A stretch of 64,000 nt of DNA from an uncultured Saprospiraceae bacterium (GCA_937139495.1 CAKZQC010000026.1:327984-391983), one strand, 5' to 3'; counted from the first letter of the stretch, positions 1-9,036 are shown. Numbers and translations are program-made. Notes: a model not told the origin generated them from the letters alone.

Positions 1-1
1 C

Positions 2-697
2 AAAGAAAGAAAGTTGGCAGACTTGCTATACGCCTTGAGTGAGGTAGAAGGTATCGAATGGATTCGATTGCATTATGCTTATCCAAGCAAGTTCCCGATG
101 GAGATATTTGAGGCAATGAAAAAATTGCCAAAAGTATGTAACTATATTGATATGCCGCTACAGCATGCTAGCAATAGCGTCCTCAAGCGTATGCGTCGTC
201 AGATAACCGTAGATGAAACAACGGCACTGATTGAAGCGTCGAGAGAGATTGTACCAAACATCGCTTTTCGTACCACTTTCTTGGTTGGTTTCCCTGGAGA
301 AACGGAAGAGGAATTTGAAGAAATGGTGGATTTTGTACGAGAAATGCGTTTTGAACGATTGGGTGTATTTCAATATTCGCACGAAGAAAATACGAGTGCA
401 CATGACTTGGAAGACGACATTAGTGCGGAACTAAAAGAAGAACGTGCTGCTCGATTGATGGAAGTACAGCAAGAAATATCTTGGGAAAAGAACCAAGAAA
501 AAGTAGGACAGACACTAAAAGTGCTTTTTGATAGGGTAGAAGGAGGTTATTTTGTAGGACGTACCGAATACGATTCGCCAGAGGTGGACAACGAAGTATT
601 GGTACCTACGGAAGGTAACTTTGCTCGTATTGGCGATTTTGCCAATGTCTATATCAACGAAGCAACTGATTTTGATTTGTTTGGTGATATTGTATAA
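2..697 (+). CDS. rimO: Ribosomal protein S12 methylthiotransferase RimO, C-terminal part (5' end outside window)
   Basis: RimO is a radical-SAM enzyme that adds a methylthio group to an Asp of ribosomal protein S12. The reading frame is open from base 2, so the N-terminal MTTase domain and the CxxxCxxC cluster lie upstream of the window. The 231 visible residues hold the second half of the radical-SAM barrel, with family signatures such as YIDMPLQHAS and FLVGFPGETEEEF. They end in a TRAM RNA-binding domain that begins near VGQTLKVLFD and contains GRTEYDSPEVDNEV, which is typical of RimO rather than MiaB. A TTG at base 14 is internal Leu, not a start. RimO versus another MTTase rests on these signatures alone, but they fit well. 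Confidence 0.93.
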   Translation, partial: KERKLADLLYALSEVEGIEWIRLHYAYPSKFPMEIFEAMKKLPKVCNYIDMPLQHASNSVLKRMRRQITVDETTALIEASREIVPNIAFRTTFLVGFPGETEEEFEEMVDFVREMRFERLGVFQYSHEENTSAHDLEDDISAELKEERAARLMEVQQEISWEKNQEKVGQTLKVLFDRVEGGYFVGRTEYDSPEVDNEVLVPTEGNFARIGDFANVYINEATDFDLFGDIV

Positions 698-712
698 ATT
701 AAGAATAAAAGA

Positions 713-1021
713 ATGCAACTTATGGCTAAAATAGTTCTATTTGGTGTACTTGAATTTTTCATACTTAAGACAACTGTTAGCAATTTAATAGATGCTGTTT
801 ATGGGATGCTTACTTTTGCTGTAATTCCAATTATTGTTGTCTTTAACATTATCATGATAGTACTATTTCGTAATACCATCAAAATAAAAGAGGAAGAAGA
901 GAATGCAATAGGTAGAGTTTTAGTCAAGATGATTTTTGTTACTATTATAGGTTTATCAATTATTATTTTTAATAATAGTGTGGCAGAAAATAGACCACAT
1001 TTTCATTGGAATTTTGGATAA
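713..1021 (+). CDS. Small membrane protein of unknown function
   Basis: This is a 102-residue protein that I do not recognise. It has three hydrophobic stretches, near residues 5-25, 33-53 and 72-90. A charged cytoplasmic-type segment rich in Lys and Glu (KIKEEEENAIGR) lies before the third, so it is probably an inner-membrane protein. It follows rimO by 15 bases on the same strand and ends before a strong terminator, so it may be the last gene of that transcript. A second ATG at 722 is an equally possible start. Codon use looks ordinary and the frame is preserved between a gene and a terminator. It could still be a fast-evolving lineage-specific gene. Confidence 0.6.
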   Translation: MQLMAKIVLFGVLEFFILKTTVSNLIDAVYGMLTFAVIPIIVVFNIIMIVLFRNTIKIKEEEENAIGRVLVKMIFVTIIGLSIIIFNNSVAENRPHFHWNFG

Positions 1022-1043
1022 ATAGCAACTGTATATCAAAAAA

Positions 1044-1070
1044 GGCAGCACTGAAAGTGCTGCCTTTTTT
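1044..1070 (+). terminator. Intrinsic terminator after the small membrane protein
   Basis: A perfect 9-bp stem (GGCAGCACT with AGTGCTGCC) closes a GAA loop and is followed by a run of T. It ends the rimO-side transcript 20 bases after the stop of the upstream gene. Confidence 0.9.
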
Positions 1071-1093
1071 TGTTTTTACGACTTCAACTAGTA

Positions 1094-1492
1094 CTAGTTG
1101 TTTTGTTGTTGCCAAGCACCATAACCCCCATCTAAATCATAGATGGTCTCAAAACCCAATTCCTTTGCTTTGATAGCAGCTTGGGCACTTCTGCCACCTT
1201 TGGCACAGAAGATAAGAATTGGTTTTTGTTTGTCTAGGGTGTTTAGTTTTTGCTCGAAATCATCGCTCAAAAAATCAATATTGACTGCTTTGACTTCATC
1301 TCTATTAGAGATCGTGCCACCAGCATATTCTTGTGGTGTACGCACGTCTATGAGCTGGATATTAGTGTTTTGTTCGATCTGATCAGCAAATTGGCTGCAA
1401 CTGCTCAAGTTGACTCCTTCTTCAGTAGGAGCAGTTTGCGATTGACACGAAATAGTAAAGCATATTGCGAATAATAAAGCAAGTATTTTCAT
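1094..1492 (-). CDS. Rhodanese-domain lipoprotein
   Basis: This is a 132-residue single-domain rhodanese exported as a lipoprotein. Rhodaneses carry sulfur on a Cys persulfide; the natural partner of this one is unknown. Residues 1-15 form a signal peptide ending in a lipobox with Cys16. The rhodanese fold follows from about residue 35, with the CH2A-like motif IDVRTPQEYAGG at 48-59 and the active loop CAKGGRS beginning at catalytic Cys96. The C-terminal LDGGYGAW is the usual closing motif. It is transcribed divergently from rpiB. A 16-base palindrome (1085-1100) overlaps its stop codon. Confidence 0.88.
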   Translation of the reverse strand: MKILALLFAICFTISCQSQTAPTEEGVNLSSCSQFADQIEQNTNIQLIDVRTPQEYAGGTISNRDEVKAVNIDFLSDDFEQKLNTLDKQKPILIFCAKGGRSAQAAIKAKELGFETIYDLDGGYGAWQQQNN

Positions 1493-1496
1493 TTTT

Positions 1497-1527
1497 TTTG
1501 TAATTTAGGCGTAGTTCAATAATTTTG
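1497..1527 (+). promoter_or_regulatory. Bacteroidota-type promoter of rpiB
   Basis: TTTG at 1497-1500 is followed after exactly 19 bases by TAATTTTG at 1520-1527, an exact match to the TTTG/TAnnTTTG consensus. Transcription should begin near 1533. This places the possible TTG start at 1525 inside the promoter and supports the GTG at 1546 as the real start of rpiB. Confidence 0.8.
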
Positions 1528-1545
1528 ATTACGAAAACAAAAATA

Positions 1546-1974
1546 GTGAAAAAAATAATAGCAATAGGCAACGACCATGCAGGTTTAGATTATAAAAACA
1601 GTATTGTACAACTTCTAGAATCGAAAGGTTATGAAGTAATAGACAAAGGAACCAACAAAGGGGACTCGGTGGACTATCCAGATTTTGCACACCCTGTGGC
1701 ACAGGCTGTCGAAACAGAAGAAGCTCAATTGGGGATTGTGATGTGTGGAAGTGGCAACGGTGTCGCTATCACAGCCAACAAACATAAGGGCATACGAGCG
1801 GCATTGTGTTGGCAAGTAGAAATCGCTAAACTGGCTCGACAGCACAACAATGCAAATGTATTGGCATTGCCGATACGCTTCGTTACGCAAGAAGTTGCCT
1901 TGGATATGGTAGCTGCTTTTGTGGATACAGCGTTTGAAGGGGGAAGGCATGCTAAACGAGTAGATAAAATATAG
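1546..1974 (+). CDS. rpiB: Ribose-5-phosphate isomerase B
   Basis: RpiB interconverts ribose 5-phosphate and ribulose 5-phosphate in the pentose phosphate pathway, in the cytoplasm. The 142-residue product has the full LacAB/RpiB signature: GNDHAG near the N-terminus, the MCGSGNG loop with the catalytic Cys, KGIRAALC, and ARQHNNANVLALP. I chose the GTG at 1546 because the protein then begins MKKIIAIGNDHAG like the family, and because the in-frame TTG at 1525 lies in a consensus promoter. It is a single gene, divergent from the rhodanese lipoprotein, and a lipoprotein gene follows after 77 bases. Confidence 0.94.
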   Translation: MKKIIAIGNDHAGLDYKNSIVQLLESKGYEVIDKGTNKGDSVDYPDFAHPVAQAVETEEAQLGIVMCGSGNGVAITANKHKGIRAALCWQVEIAKLARQHNNANVLALPIRFVTQEVALDMVAAFVDTAFEGGRHAKRVDKI

Positions 1975-2051
1975 TATCTTGTTTAAGCACTATTGGCTTA
2001 GTTTTTGATGAGTAGGTTTTTATTATTTAACAGTTATAATTACACAAAAAA

Positions 2052-2444
2052 ATGAAAAATTTTAAGAATTTTTTCTTGTTATTGTTGACCGTTTCAGCGG
2101 TAACTTTTACTTCTTGTACTAAAGAAGATGATTGTACACCTCCTGCTGTAGAAACTAATATTGTAGGATCTTGGACTGTAGCACTTGGTTCAGGTGATGC
2201 AGCAGAATTCAAATCAGATGGAACATTAGTTGATCCTACTGGCGAAATCTTTGAAATTGAAGTGAATGGTGTGAATTATTCTGAAAAAACATACACTGTT
2301 GCTAACGATACATTGACTGTAATAGCAAAAGATCCTAACAGCACTAACTCTGGAGATGCTAGCTTTGCTATCAAAGAGAATGAGTGTGATAAAATCACAT
2401 TGGATTCAGGTTTAGGTATTGATTTCGTATTGAACCGCGAGTAA
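2052..2444 (+). CDS. Lipocalin-like small lipoprotein
   Basis: This is a 130-residue predicted lipoprotein: a hydrophobic signal peptide ends at Cys22 in a TSC lipobox. The mature part starts with a short acidic linker and then NIVGSW, the usual entry to the lipocalin-like beta-barrel domains common in Bacteroidota. Alternating beta-strand segments follow, such as KTYTVANDTLTVIA. The function is unknown; related proteins are surface or periplasmic and may bind small hydrophobic ligands. It is monocistronic: 77 bases after rpiB and followed by a strong terminator. Confidence 0.8.
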   Translation: MKNFKNFFLLLLTVSAVTFTSCTKEDDCTPPAVETNIVGSWTVALGSGDAAEFKSDGTLVDPTGEIFEIEVNGVNYSEKTYTVANDTLTVIAKDPNSTNSGDASFAIKENECDKITLDSGLGIDFVLNRE

Positions 2445-2475
2445 TCAACTTAGTTAACTAAGTGAAATAGTAAGT

Positions 2476-2518
2476 ATGCTGCTTACCAAGTCCAACGACT
2501 CGGTAAGCAGCATTTTTT
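2476..2518 (+). terminator. Intrinsic terminator after lipocalin-like lipoprotein
   Basis: A 12-bp perfect stem (2476-2487 with 2502-2513) is followed by TTTTT. It also separates the plus-strand gene from the convergent WG-repeat gene. Confidence 0.9.
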
Positions 2519-2544
2519 ATTTAAGTAGGTGGTTGTAAAGATTA

Positions 2545-5500
2545 TTATTTTCGTAAATGAACAATCCAATTGCCATTTTTGTGTAGGTAGCCTGTAGCGT
2601 CGCCATCTTCTATCCGAAATATATCATTGCCAACATAATGAACGTATTCGTATTTGGGGGCAAGAATGATGGTGCCGTCCGCTTTGGCGACACCCAACAA
2701 CTGAGTAACGGTAATACGTGCCACGCCGCTTTCAAATGGGCGTATTGCCTGATATTTGGGAGTCACTACTTGAATCCCTTTTTTGTTGATCAATCCCCAC
2801 TTACCGCCCAACTGAACGGGAGCTACTTGATTATCAAAGCAGTTGGCTTTCTCAAAGTTGACAGGTGTATGGCGTTTGGTATCTTCATGTACAAAAAAGT
2901 ACAAGTTGGAGTACTTTCGCACCACTGCCAACCCGCCCGTAGTAGCAACAATTCGCTTGTATTTGATAGGGATTACTTCCTTGCCAGTCGTATCAATAAC
3001 GCCCGAAAGGTTGTAATGCTCATAAACGACGGCACGATTATCTTTAAAACCTTCTGCTTTGAAATATTGCGGAGCAATAGCGATTTGACCAGCTGTATTG
3101 ATATAGCCTCGCTTACCCTCTTCGCCTCTAAATACCGCTCGTCCTTCCGAAAAATCTTGCAGTTGGCTGTATTCTTTCTTGCCTACCATATTGCCGAAAG
3201 TATCAATGAACACAAAGTTTAAGTTGATTTTTCCCTTGAGGTCATGTATCCAAGTTTGTTTTCTCGCCACGGCGTAGCCTTCCTTATAATCTCGAATTAT
3301 TCCGAAGGGCTTTTTGCTAACCCATTTTCCTTCCTTATTGAGCAGTTTATATTTTTTGCCTACTCTAGCTTTCGCCAATCCATGTTGATTAAATTCAAAA
3401 ATATGCTTAATTTTTCGCTGTGGTTTGAGTACTATTTTTCCTGTCTCATCAATGAGTCCCCAGCCTTTTTTGCGAACATAAACCGCTGCACGATTTTGGC
3501 TAAAATTAGTCACTCGACTATACAATCCTTTGAACAATAATTTTCCTGTTTTGTCAATATACCCTTTGTAGCCTTTTGTCAAATTTACCCATGCTTTACC
3601 TTCCTTGAAGTCGCCCATTTGGGTGTATTCGATTGGTATGACGATATTGCCAACGGTATCTATTGCGCCCCATCGACCTTTGGCATATACCACCGATAAG
3701 CCATCGCTAAAGTCATTTGCCAAGCGATACTGACAAGGAATGGCTTCGTTTGCCTTTCGGTCAATAAAACCCCACAAGGCAGCTGGATTTTTTACCGCAA
3801 TTCGGTTGCAACTAAAAGAACGCAACTGCTCATACTGTACTGGAATAACGATTTTGCCTGTGGTATCTATAGCGCCGTGCAGCGTACTATTTTTGATTAA
3901 CGAAAGTAAGCTTTTGTTCGAATTGGGTTGGTAAATTAAGTCATCGTACTCGGTGGGTAGCACTAGGATACCTTGCTCATCAATCAATCCCCATTGGTTA
4001 TCTTTTTTTACTCTCGCTCGGTTGTTGGAGTAGTCTTCTACCAAATCGTAATACTTGCCGACTACTTCTATCCCCAAGGTATCCAGAAACCCCCATTTGG
4101 CATCATGGCAATACAATTGACCCTGTTTATCAAAGAGTTCTATCAGTTTGGTCGCACCATCTTCAAAGCTATAGCCAGAATCAAACGAGCCAAAATGTTC
4201 CTCCGTAGTAGCAATAGGGTGGCTAATTTTTTGCTTAATATCGACATCTAGTCGCCCCACTTTGGTGCATCTGGCTTTGCCCTCCACAAACTCACCAATA
4301 TAGGTGTAGCGTTGTTTGAGCAGTCGTCCATTTCGGTGTATTAGTCCAGATTTGCCCCCTACATAAATGACTCTTGCTAGGGGGAGATTTTTTTGCGTGA
4401 AGTCACTCATTCTAATATCCAAAAACTCCATTTGAGTGACAGGCAAACCCCGACTATTATTAAAAAAACCAAAGACAGAGTACATTTTAATATCCACCTC
4501 TTTAGTCTGTATTTTAGTGATAGGCTCTATTTTTCTGATAAGAACCGTAGTCATTCCTATAGAGCGATGTATCTCAATGCCATCAAAAGTAGGAGGGTAG
4601 TGCCAGCTAGAATCCACTAGGTTCCATACGCCCCACTTCTCTGCCTTGGGGTGTCTTTTCCATATCAAGCTATCGTTGAGCTGTAGCGAATCGGTTCTAC
4701 CAGTAGCTAAAGCCGTGCGAACAGTGTCAAAGTTGCGACGAGTGCCAATGGCATTTATTTTGAGCGTCCGAACTTTGCCAAAATCACTTCTGTCGGTAAT
4801 CCTACCTTCTGCATCAAAGGTAACTAAGAGGACATTGTCTGCACTATTTTTGAAGCGAATTACATTTTTTCGCAGCGTCACTTCGGTGCTAGGCATATCA
4901 AAAGGTGCTACGAGCTCACCTTGTTTGTTGATAGCACCATATCTATTGTTGAGGCGAACCAATGCAATGGTAGTATCAAAATTGGATATATAATCGTATC
5001 GAGTAGGAACGAGTACCTCAAGTTGATCATCCAATAGACCAATTAGGCGTTCGTTGGTGATGCGAAATAAGCCACTGCTGAGAGCTTGAATATTATCGTA
5101 CTGAGGCGAAATAATCATTTTTCCATTCCTGTCGGAAATGCCTTGTTTGTTATCTTTGTCTTCGACTAGAATCAAGTCATTCGCAAAGGTGCTGTACTGC
5201 TTGAATCCTTTCAGGATAGTACGCCCTTCTTCCAGCTGATACAATAACTGACCTTTGGGCGTTTGCAATACATAAAGATTGTCGATAAGTTGTTGGAAAC
5301 TGCTGCATAAAGCACCTTTTTTTGCGATACCCAAGGTATCGTAAGCGATCCAAGTAGCATCTCGTTTTCCCCAAATAAAATTGGAGCTAATGCAGATAGA
5401 ATCATGTGCCTCGGAGAGTATTTTTTGACCTGCTTTATTGTATAAATATTGGTCGTTTTTGTCATCAGTAGCAATAAAATAATTAGCTGCTGCCAATCGA

Positions 5501-5958
5501 ACAGCAGCATAAATTGGAGGAATTAATTTTCCTTTTTGGATATGCACCAATCCGACTCCTGTGATTTCTGAATAACTCAAATATTCGTCATTCAAGAACG
5601 TTATTTTACCAGGCATACTATCCAGTATTATTTCTTCTTGGGTATTGATAATCTTCCAATCTCCTGTCTGCTTGGTTGCAAATAATCCCTTGCCCGTATG
5701 GTTGATAAATTGATGCTGACAAGGAATACGAAGGATACCCATACTGTCAATGATTCCTAGTTTGTTGTGCTGCTGCACAATGGCATAACCATCTTCCGAA
5801 AAAACACCAATGTACTGATAGGTAGGAGCTATTTTTTCATTGCCTTGGCTATCCACCAAGCCATACAATCCATTGCTACGAAAAGGGTAGAGATTGGTTT
5901 GTGCGGTTAGATTCTGGCTACACACAAGCAAGAACAAAAACAAAATAGAATAGTGCAT
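2545..5958 (-). CDS. WG-repeat secreted protein
   Basis: This 1137-residue protein is built almost wholly of WG repeats, beta-hairpin units of the type KWGLIDTTGKIVIPIQYEQL. They run from about residue 25 to the C-terminus, with a less regular central part around residues 370-560. The start is taken at ATG 5958 because it gives a clean signal peptide (MHYSILFLFLLVCSQ, cleaved after AQ at 20). The longer frame to 6048 would translate through a terminator hairpin. The protein is probably periplasmic or surface-exposed. Repeats of this kind are thought to make extended binding scaffolds, but the ligand is unknown. No T9SS C-terminal domain is present. It lies downstream of a lipoprotein gene on the same strand. 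Confidence 0.88.
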   Translation of the reverse strand: MHYSILFLFLLVCSQNLTAQTNLYPFRSNGLYGLVDSQGNEKIAPTYQYIGVFSEDGYAIVQQHNKLGIIDSMGILRIPCQHQFINHTGKGLFATKQTGDWKIINTQEEIILDSMPGKITFLNDEYLSYSEITGVGLVHIQKGKLIPPIYAAVRLAAANYFIATDDKNDQYLYNKAGQKILSEAHDSICISSNFIWGKRDATWIAYDTLGIAKKGALCSSFQQLIDNLYVLQTPKGQLLYQLEEGRTILKGFKQYSTFANDLILVEDKDNKQGISDRNGKMIISPQYDNIQALSSGLFRITNERLIGLLDDQLEVLVPTRYDYISNFDTTIALVRLNNRYGAINKQGELVAPFDMPSTEVTLRKNVIRFKNSADNVLLVTFDAEGRITDRSDFGKVRTLKINAIGTRRNFDTVRTALATGRTDSLQLNDSLIWKRHPKAEKWGVWNLVDSSWHYPPTFDGIEIHRSIGMTTVLIRKIEPITKIQTKEVDIKMYSVFGFFNNSRGLPVTQMEFLDIRMSDFTQKNLPLARVIYVGGKSGLIHRNGRLLKQRYTYIGEFVEGKARCTKVGRLDVDIKQKISHPIATTEEHFGSFDSGYSFEDGATKLIELFDKQGQLYCHDAKWGFLDTLGIEVVGKYYDLVEDYSNNRARVKKDNQWGLIDEQGILVLPTEYDDLIYQPNSNKSLLSLIKNSTLHGAIDTTGKIVIPVQYEQLRSFSCNRIAVKNPAALWGFIDRKANEAIPCQYRLANDFSDGLSVVYAKGRWGAIDTVGNIVIPIEYTQMGDFKEGKAWVNLTKGYKGYIDKTGKLLFKGLYSRVTNFSQNRAAVYVRKKGWGLIDETGKIVLKPQRKIKHIFEFNQHGLAKARVGKKYKLLNKEGKWVSKKPFGIIRDYKEGYAVARKQTWIHDLKGKINLNFVFIDTFGNMVGKKEYSQLQDFSEGRAVFRGEEGKRGYINTAGQIAIAPQYFKAEGFKDNRAVVYEHYNLSGVIDTTGKEVIPIKYKRIVATTGGLAVVRKYSNLYFFVHEDTKRHTPVNFEKANCFDNQVAPVQLGGKWGLINKKGIQVVTPKYQAIRPFESGVARITVTQLLGVAKADGTIILAPKYEYVHYVGNDIFRIEDGDATGYLHKNGNWIVHLRK

Positions 5959-5977
5959 AAGCCAAGGGGTTGAATAC

Positions 5978-6016
5978 AAAAAAAAGGAGGTGAGAGCTTG
6001 TCTAACCTCCTTTTTT
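5978..6016 (-). terminator. Terminator or attenuator hairpin just upstream of the WG-repeat gene
   Basis: A 12-bp stem made of A6-GGAGGT and its complement, with a 13-base loop, is followed on the minus strand by eight T. It terminates the lipoprotein gene that ends at 6072. It finishes only about 20 bases before the WG-protein ATG at 5958, leaving almost no room for a promoter, so it may also act as an attenuator. Confidence 0.75.
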
Positions 6017-6071
6017 GAATACCTGTGGTATAGAGAAATAAATTTCATTGCGAAAAGCAGTAGGAATCTAC

Positions 6072-7481
6072 TTAACTGGCAGTAGCTAAGGCAATCACAG
6101 CATCAAGGTCGGTGACATCACTGACCACCAAATCACTTTTGACTAGGTTGAGAGTGACGGCTGTTTTTTTGGTGAGTGCCTCGGTATCTAGTGCCTCAAA
6201 ATTCGCAGCAGAAAAATAAGCTACATCGCCATTGGGCTGAATCGCCAAAAGGATATTTTTGACCGTAGGGTCAAATGCTAGATTATCCAAATTCTCTGCA
6301 TTGTAACGAAAGATACCTTGTACATCGGTCATAACCAAAAAATAAGCAGTAGAGAAATGTTCTTTGTCGGTTATGGGCTCATTGTTGACCAATATTTCTG
6401 GCTGTACTCTTATGGTACTAGGGTTGCCCCAATGATCCCAATTGTAGATACCAAAACCATTTATTTTGAATGCTCTTTGGATTTTGGCGATATTCTCCAA
6501 ACGCAATCGAGTAGCTTCTTGTTTGGCTGTAATCGTTTTTATATTTTGTTGGTAGAGTGCTGCTACTTCTTTGCGGTCAGCAGGACTTAGTACAGGTTGT
6601 ACCGAGGTGGAAAATGTCTGATTGCTAGCACTACAAACTAGATTGATTTGGTAGCTGCCGACTCCTGCGGCATCAAGTGTCACATTGTCCCAATTGACAT
6701 CAAAAATCCAGTCTTCTTTTTCGGGGTCAGGTCCTTGACCAGCGTATTCCCAAAGTAGATTCCTAAAAGATTTGAGCTCAGGAAAACGAGTAGCATTCAA
6801 CTCAAATTCAAATACATAATTGCTAGGCTTTTGCAATAAGCGTTTTTGTTGTGCTGCTTCCGCTATTTCTTTGTCGAGTACCGCCAATTCTTTGGCTCGC
6901 TCTTCGTTGGGGGTAGGAGGTGCCGTACCCAAGTCGTCCCAGCTACAATCTTTGGGCGAGAGGGCATAAAAATTGAATTTGTCACCATCATTATAGGACG
7001 CCAAATTGACGGCAATATCTTTGTCTGCTTTTACGAATATTTCTTTGCCATTCTGATGACCTTTTATTTCAAACATACCAGCGGTTTCCATGACTTCTCC
7101 TGTGGTAGGATTATGGATTGGGATACCACTCGCTATGATGTCAGCAGCGGTATGAAGTTCTCTAAACTCAATGGTTACTTCGCCCGAAATAGCTTGGTCG
7201 TTTTCGTCCAAAAAGGCATTGGCAGGAATGCTAATCGTGCTACCACTAGGGGTGCTAATAACTTGGGCAGTAGTGCCACTTACGGTATAGGGTGTGAATG
7301 GTATGTCTAGGTTTTTGATAGGTGGCGCTACCGATAGTGCAGTGGTCGGCACGGTTTCTTCTTCGGTATTATCTACCTGTTGTGCGTCGGTAGGGGGGCT
7401 GTTGTCACAACTAATAGCTAACAATAAACTACTGGATAGTAGTAGTGTTAGGAGGCGAGTGCAATTTTGTTTGATTTTCAT
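6072..7481 (-). CDS. Large lipoprotein with ZU5-like N-terminal beta domain
   Basis: This is a 469-residue predicted lipoprotein; the signal peptide ends at Cys25 in an AISC lipobox. An acidic, Thr-rich linker is followed by a beta domain with PSGSTISIPANAFLDEN and GEVTIEFRELHTAADIIASG, a pattern seen in ZU5-like domains of many uncharacterised Bacteroidota surface proteins. A helical, charged stretch around residues 190-215 and two further beta segments complete it. The function is unknown. It is the upstream neighbour of the WG-repeat gene, from which a terminator hairpin separates it. It is presumably anchored in the outer membrane. Confidence 0.75.
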   Translation of the reverse strand: MKIKQNCTRLLTLLLSSSLLLAISCDNSPPTDAQQVDNTEEETVPTTALSVAPPIKNLDIPFTPYTVSGTTAQVISTPSGSTISIPANAFLDENDQAISGEVTIEFRELHTAADIIASGIPIHNPTTGEVMETAGMFEIKGHQNGKEIFVKADKDIAVNLASYNDGDKFNFYALSPKDCSWDDLGTAPPTPNEERAKELAVLDKEIAEAAQQKRLLQKPSNYVFEFELNATRFPELKSFRNLLWEYAGQGPDPEKEDWIFDVNWDNVTLDAAGVGSYQINLVCSASNQTFSTSVQPVLSPADRKEVAALYQQNIKTITAKQEATRLRLENIAKIQRAFKINGFGIYNWDHWGNPSTIRVQPEILVNNEPITDKEHFSTAYFLVMTDVQGIFRYNAENLDNLAFDPTVKNILLAIQPNGDVAYFSAANFEALDTEALTKKTAVTLNLVKSDLVVSDVTDLDAVIALATAS

Positions 7482-7592
7482 AGCAGATTCTTATTTAGTA
7501 ATGCAGGTTTTGAGTTATGTTGCATTCGCAACAGCTTTCGATAGCATAAGTAAGAATCCTAGAATAAGTTACAGTTTCTATGCGAAAAATAA

Positions 7593-8048
7593 TTACTCTG
7601 CGGTCGTATGAAGCAATTGCTCCAAGATAGCAGGATTGTTTTTAAGGTAGTAATGCCAATAATAGCTAGCAAAAAATACAACAGTTTTGCCCAAATTCCC
7701 CGATTGGTGGAAGTGTATGGTCACTTTATTGAAAAACAATACTTTGGTTTCTTCGACCTTGGCAATAGAGTCGAACGTATATTTGTAAGAATTTTTGAAA
7801 TTGGAAATGTAAATGTATTCAGGATCTAGTGCCACCCACTTGATACGAAAAAAAAGCAAATAGTAGATTCCTGCACAGGAAATCAAAAAACTAAGCATCA
7901 TCAAGCGTGCCGACATAGGCGTAAACGGCTCGCTTATCTCCAAGTCACTCACAAAAAGCATGGCGGTAATACCGACCATAAAACAAAAGAAAAAAGTAGG
8001 TAACAATAGTTTGAGGGACATCGTCCACTTCGAAGACACAACTTGCAT
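7593..8048 (-). CDS. Small membrane protein, two TM segments plus soluble domain
   Basis: This 151-residue protein has two N-terminal membrane segments, near residues 11-33 and 47-66. A roughly 75-residue C-terminal domain follows that contains beta-strand patterns (WVALDPEYIYISNF, KVTIHFHQSG), reminiscent of PH-like domains of small bacterial membrane proteins. The function is unknown. Another possible start is the ATG at residue 10. As with the WG gene, the nearest upstream element is a terminator hairpin (8070-8104), ending about 20 bases before the ATG. The 111 bases to the next gene hold only an imperfect inverted repeat, GATTCTTA paired with TAAGAATC. Confidence 0.68.
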   Translation of the reverse strand: MQVVSSKWTMSLKLLLPTFFFCFMVGITAMLFVSDLEISEPFTPMSARLMMLSFLISCAGIYYLLFFRIKWVALDPEYIYISNFKNSYKYTFDSIAKVEETKVLFFNKVTIHFHQSGNLGKTVVFFASYYWHYYLKNNPAILEQLLHTTAE

Positions 8049-8069
8049 AGTTATTTGGTATTTCGATAT

Positions 8070-8104
8070 AAAAAAAGAGCATTCTACCCGAAGGTAAAAT
8101 GCTC
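8070..8104 (-). terminator. Terminator after the peroxiredoxin-like gene
   Basis: GAGCATT pairs with AATGCTC, and CTACC with GGTA, around a CGAA loop; seven T follow on the minus strand. It lies 76 bases past the stop of the peroxiredoxin-like gene and just ahead of the next minus-strand start. The 76 bases between hold one copy of the recurring TTAAAACAACTTCA motif (8140-8153). Confidence 0.85.
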
Positions 8105-8180
8105 TGCGAAATTACATTTTTTTTGACGAAAAGTCAGTATTAAAACAACTTCAGATAAACGCTCGCTTAAAAAAAACGTT

Positions 8181-8879
8181 TTAGAATCTTGCGTTTTGTC
8201 CTGCTTTTTGTTTTTCTACTGCTGGGGCAATAGAACCAGCTTTGGTTGGGGCGTTGTATTCTAGTACTTCGTCTAGATCCAAGTGATCACCCAAGTACTT
8301 GCCATAATAAGCCAAATCAACCTGTCCTTTGCTATCAATCAAAAAATCACCAGGGATATAGAACTTACTTTCGTCGTCGGCTGTTTTTTTGTACTTCGTG
8401 TATTCGTTTTTGCCATATAGTTTAACCCCTTTTGCCATTTTCTTTTTGGTATGGTCGTTTGTAGCTAAATCATTGAGCATTTTTTGCTGATTTTTCTCCA
8501 TCTGATAGAGGTCATACAACTCCTCGTTTTTGTCTGAAATGACACGGAACGGAAGGGCGTAATCCTTTGCAAAACCTGCTAGCGTTTTTTCATCAGATTG
8601 ATAGACTACGATTACTTCTATTCCTTTTTCTTGGAGCAGGGAGTAGCGTTCTTTGAGGTCGTGTGTACGTGCATTGCATACAGGACACCAAGCATGACGC
8701 AAGAATACGAGCAGTACTTTTTTGTTTTCTTTCAATTCTTTCTTTAGGCTCAATTTTTCGCCAAAAACATCTTTGACGGTAAATGCTCGAACTTTATCTT
8801 TGTTTTTTATTTTTTGTGGTGGTCCATCAAAAGCAACTGCGAAGAAGCTAATTAGGAGTAATAATGTTATTTTTTTCAT
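8181..8879 (-). CDS. Secreted AhpC/TSA-type thioredoxin-fold protein
   Basis: This is a 232-residue thioredoxin-fold protein with an N-terminal signal peptide (residues 1-16, no lipobox Cys). The redox motif is WCPVC at Cys65/Cys68, within LVFLRHAWCPVCNARTHDL, as in peroxiredoxin-like AhpC/TSA proteins. GIEVIVVYQSDEKTLAGFAKD and FLIDSKGQVDLAYYG are further family hallmarks. It probably acts as a periplasmic thiol peroxidase or disulfide reductase; the substrate cannot be told. A charged insert of about 35 residues lies between residues 125 and 160. Its own terminator follows. Confidence 0.83.
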   Translation of the reverse strand: MKKITLLLLISFFAVAFDGPPQKIKNKDKVRAFTVKDVFGEKLSLKKELKENKKVLLVFLRHAWCPVCNARTHDLKERYSLLQEKGIEVIVVYQSDEKTLAGFAKDYALPFRVISDKNEELYDLYQMEKNQQKMLNDLATNDHTKKKMAKGVKLYGKNEYTKYKKTADDESKFYIPGDFLIDSKGQVDLAYYGKYLGDHLDLDEVLEYNAPTKAGSIAPAVEKQKAGQNARF

Positions 8880-9036
8880 AATATATAAGGTATTTGTATT
8901 TATGATAATTTTGAACAGGCTATTAAAACGGAGACAAAAATAGAACCATACGAAATGAACATTCCATAATAGATGTTAATTAACAAAAGAATGGGTTTTT
9001 GTGTCGTATTTAATAGCTAAATTAATAGAACTGTGC

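Noticed and set aside
1525..1545. TTG start for RpiB
   Set aside because: It overlaps the exact -7 element of a consensus promoter; GTG 1546 gives the family N-terminus.
5959..6048. Extended N-terminus of the WG-repeat protein
   Set aside because: It would translate the terminator hairpin at 5978-6016 and put 30 residues before a good signal peptide.
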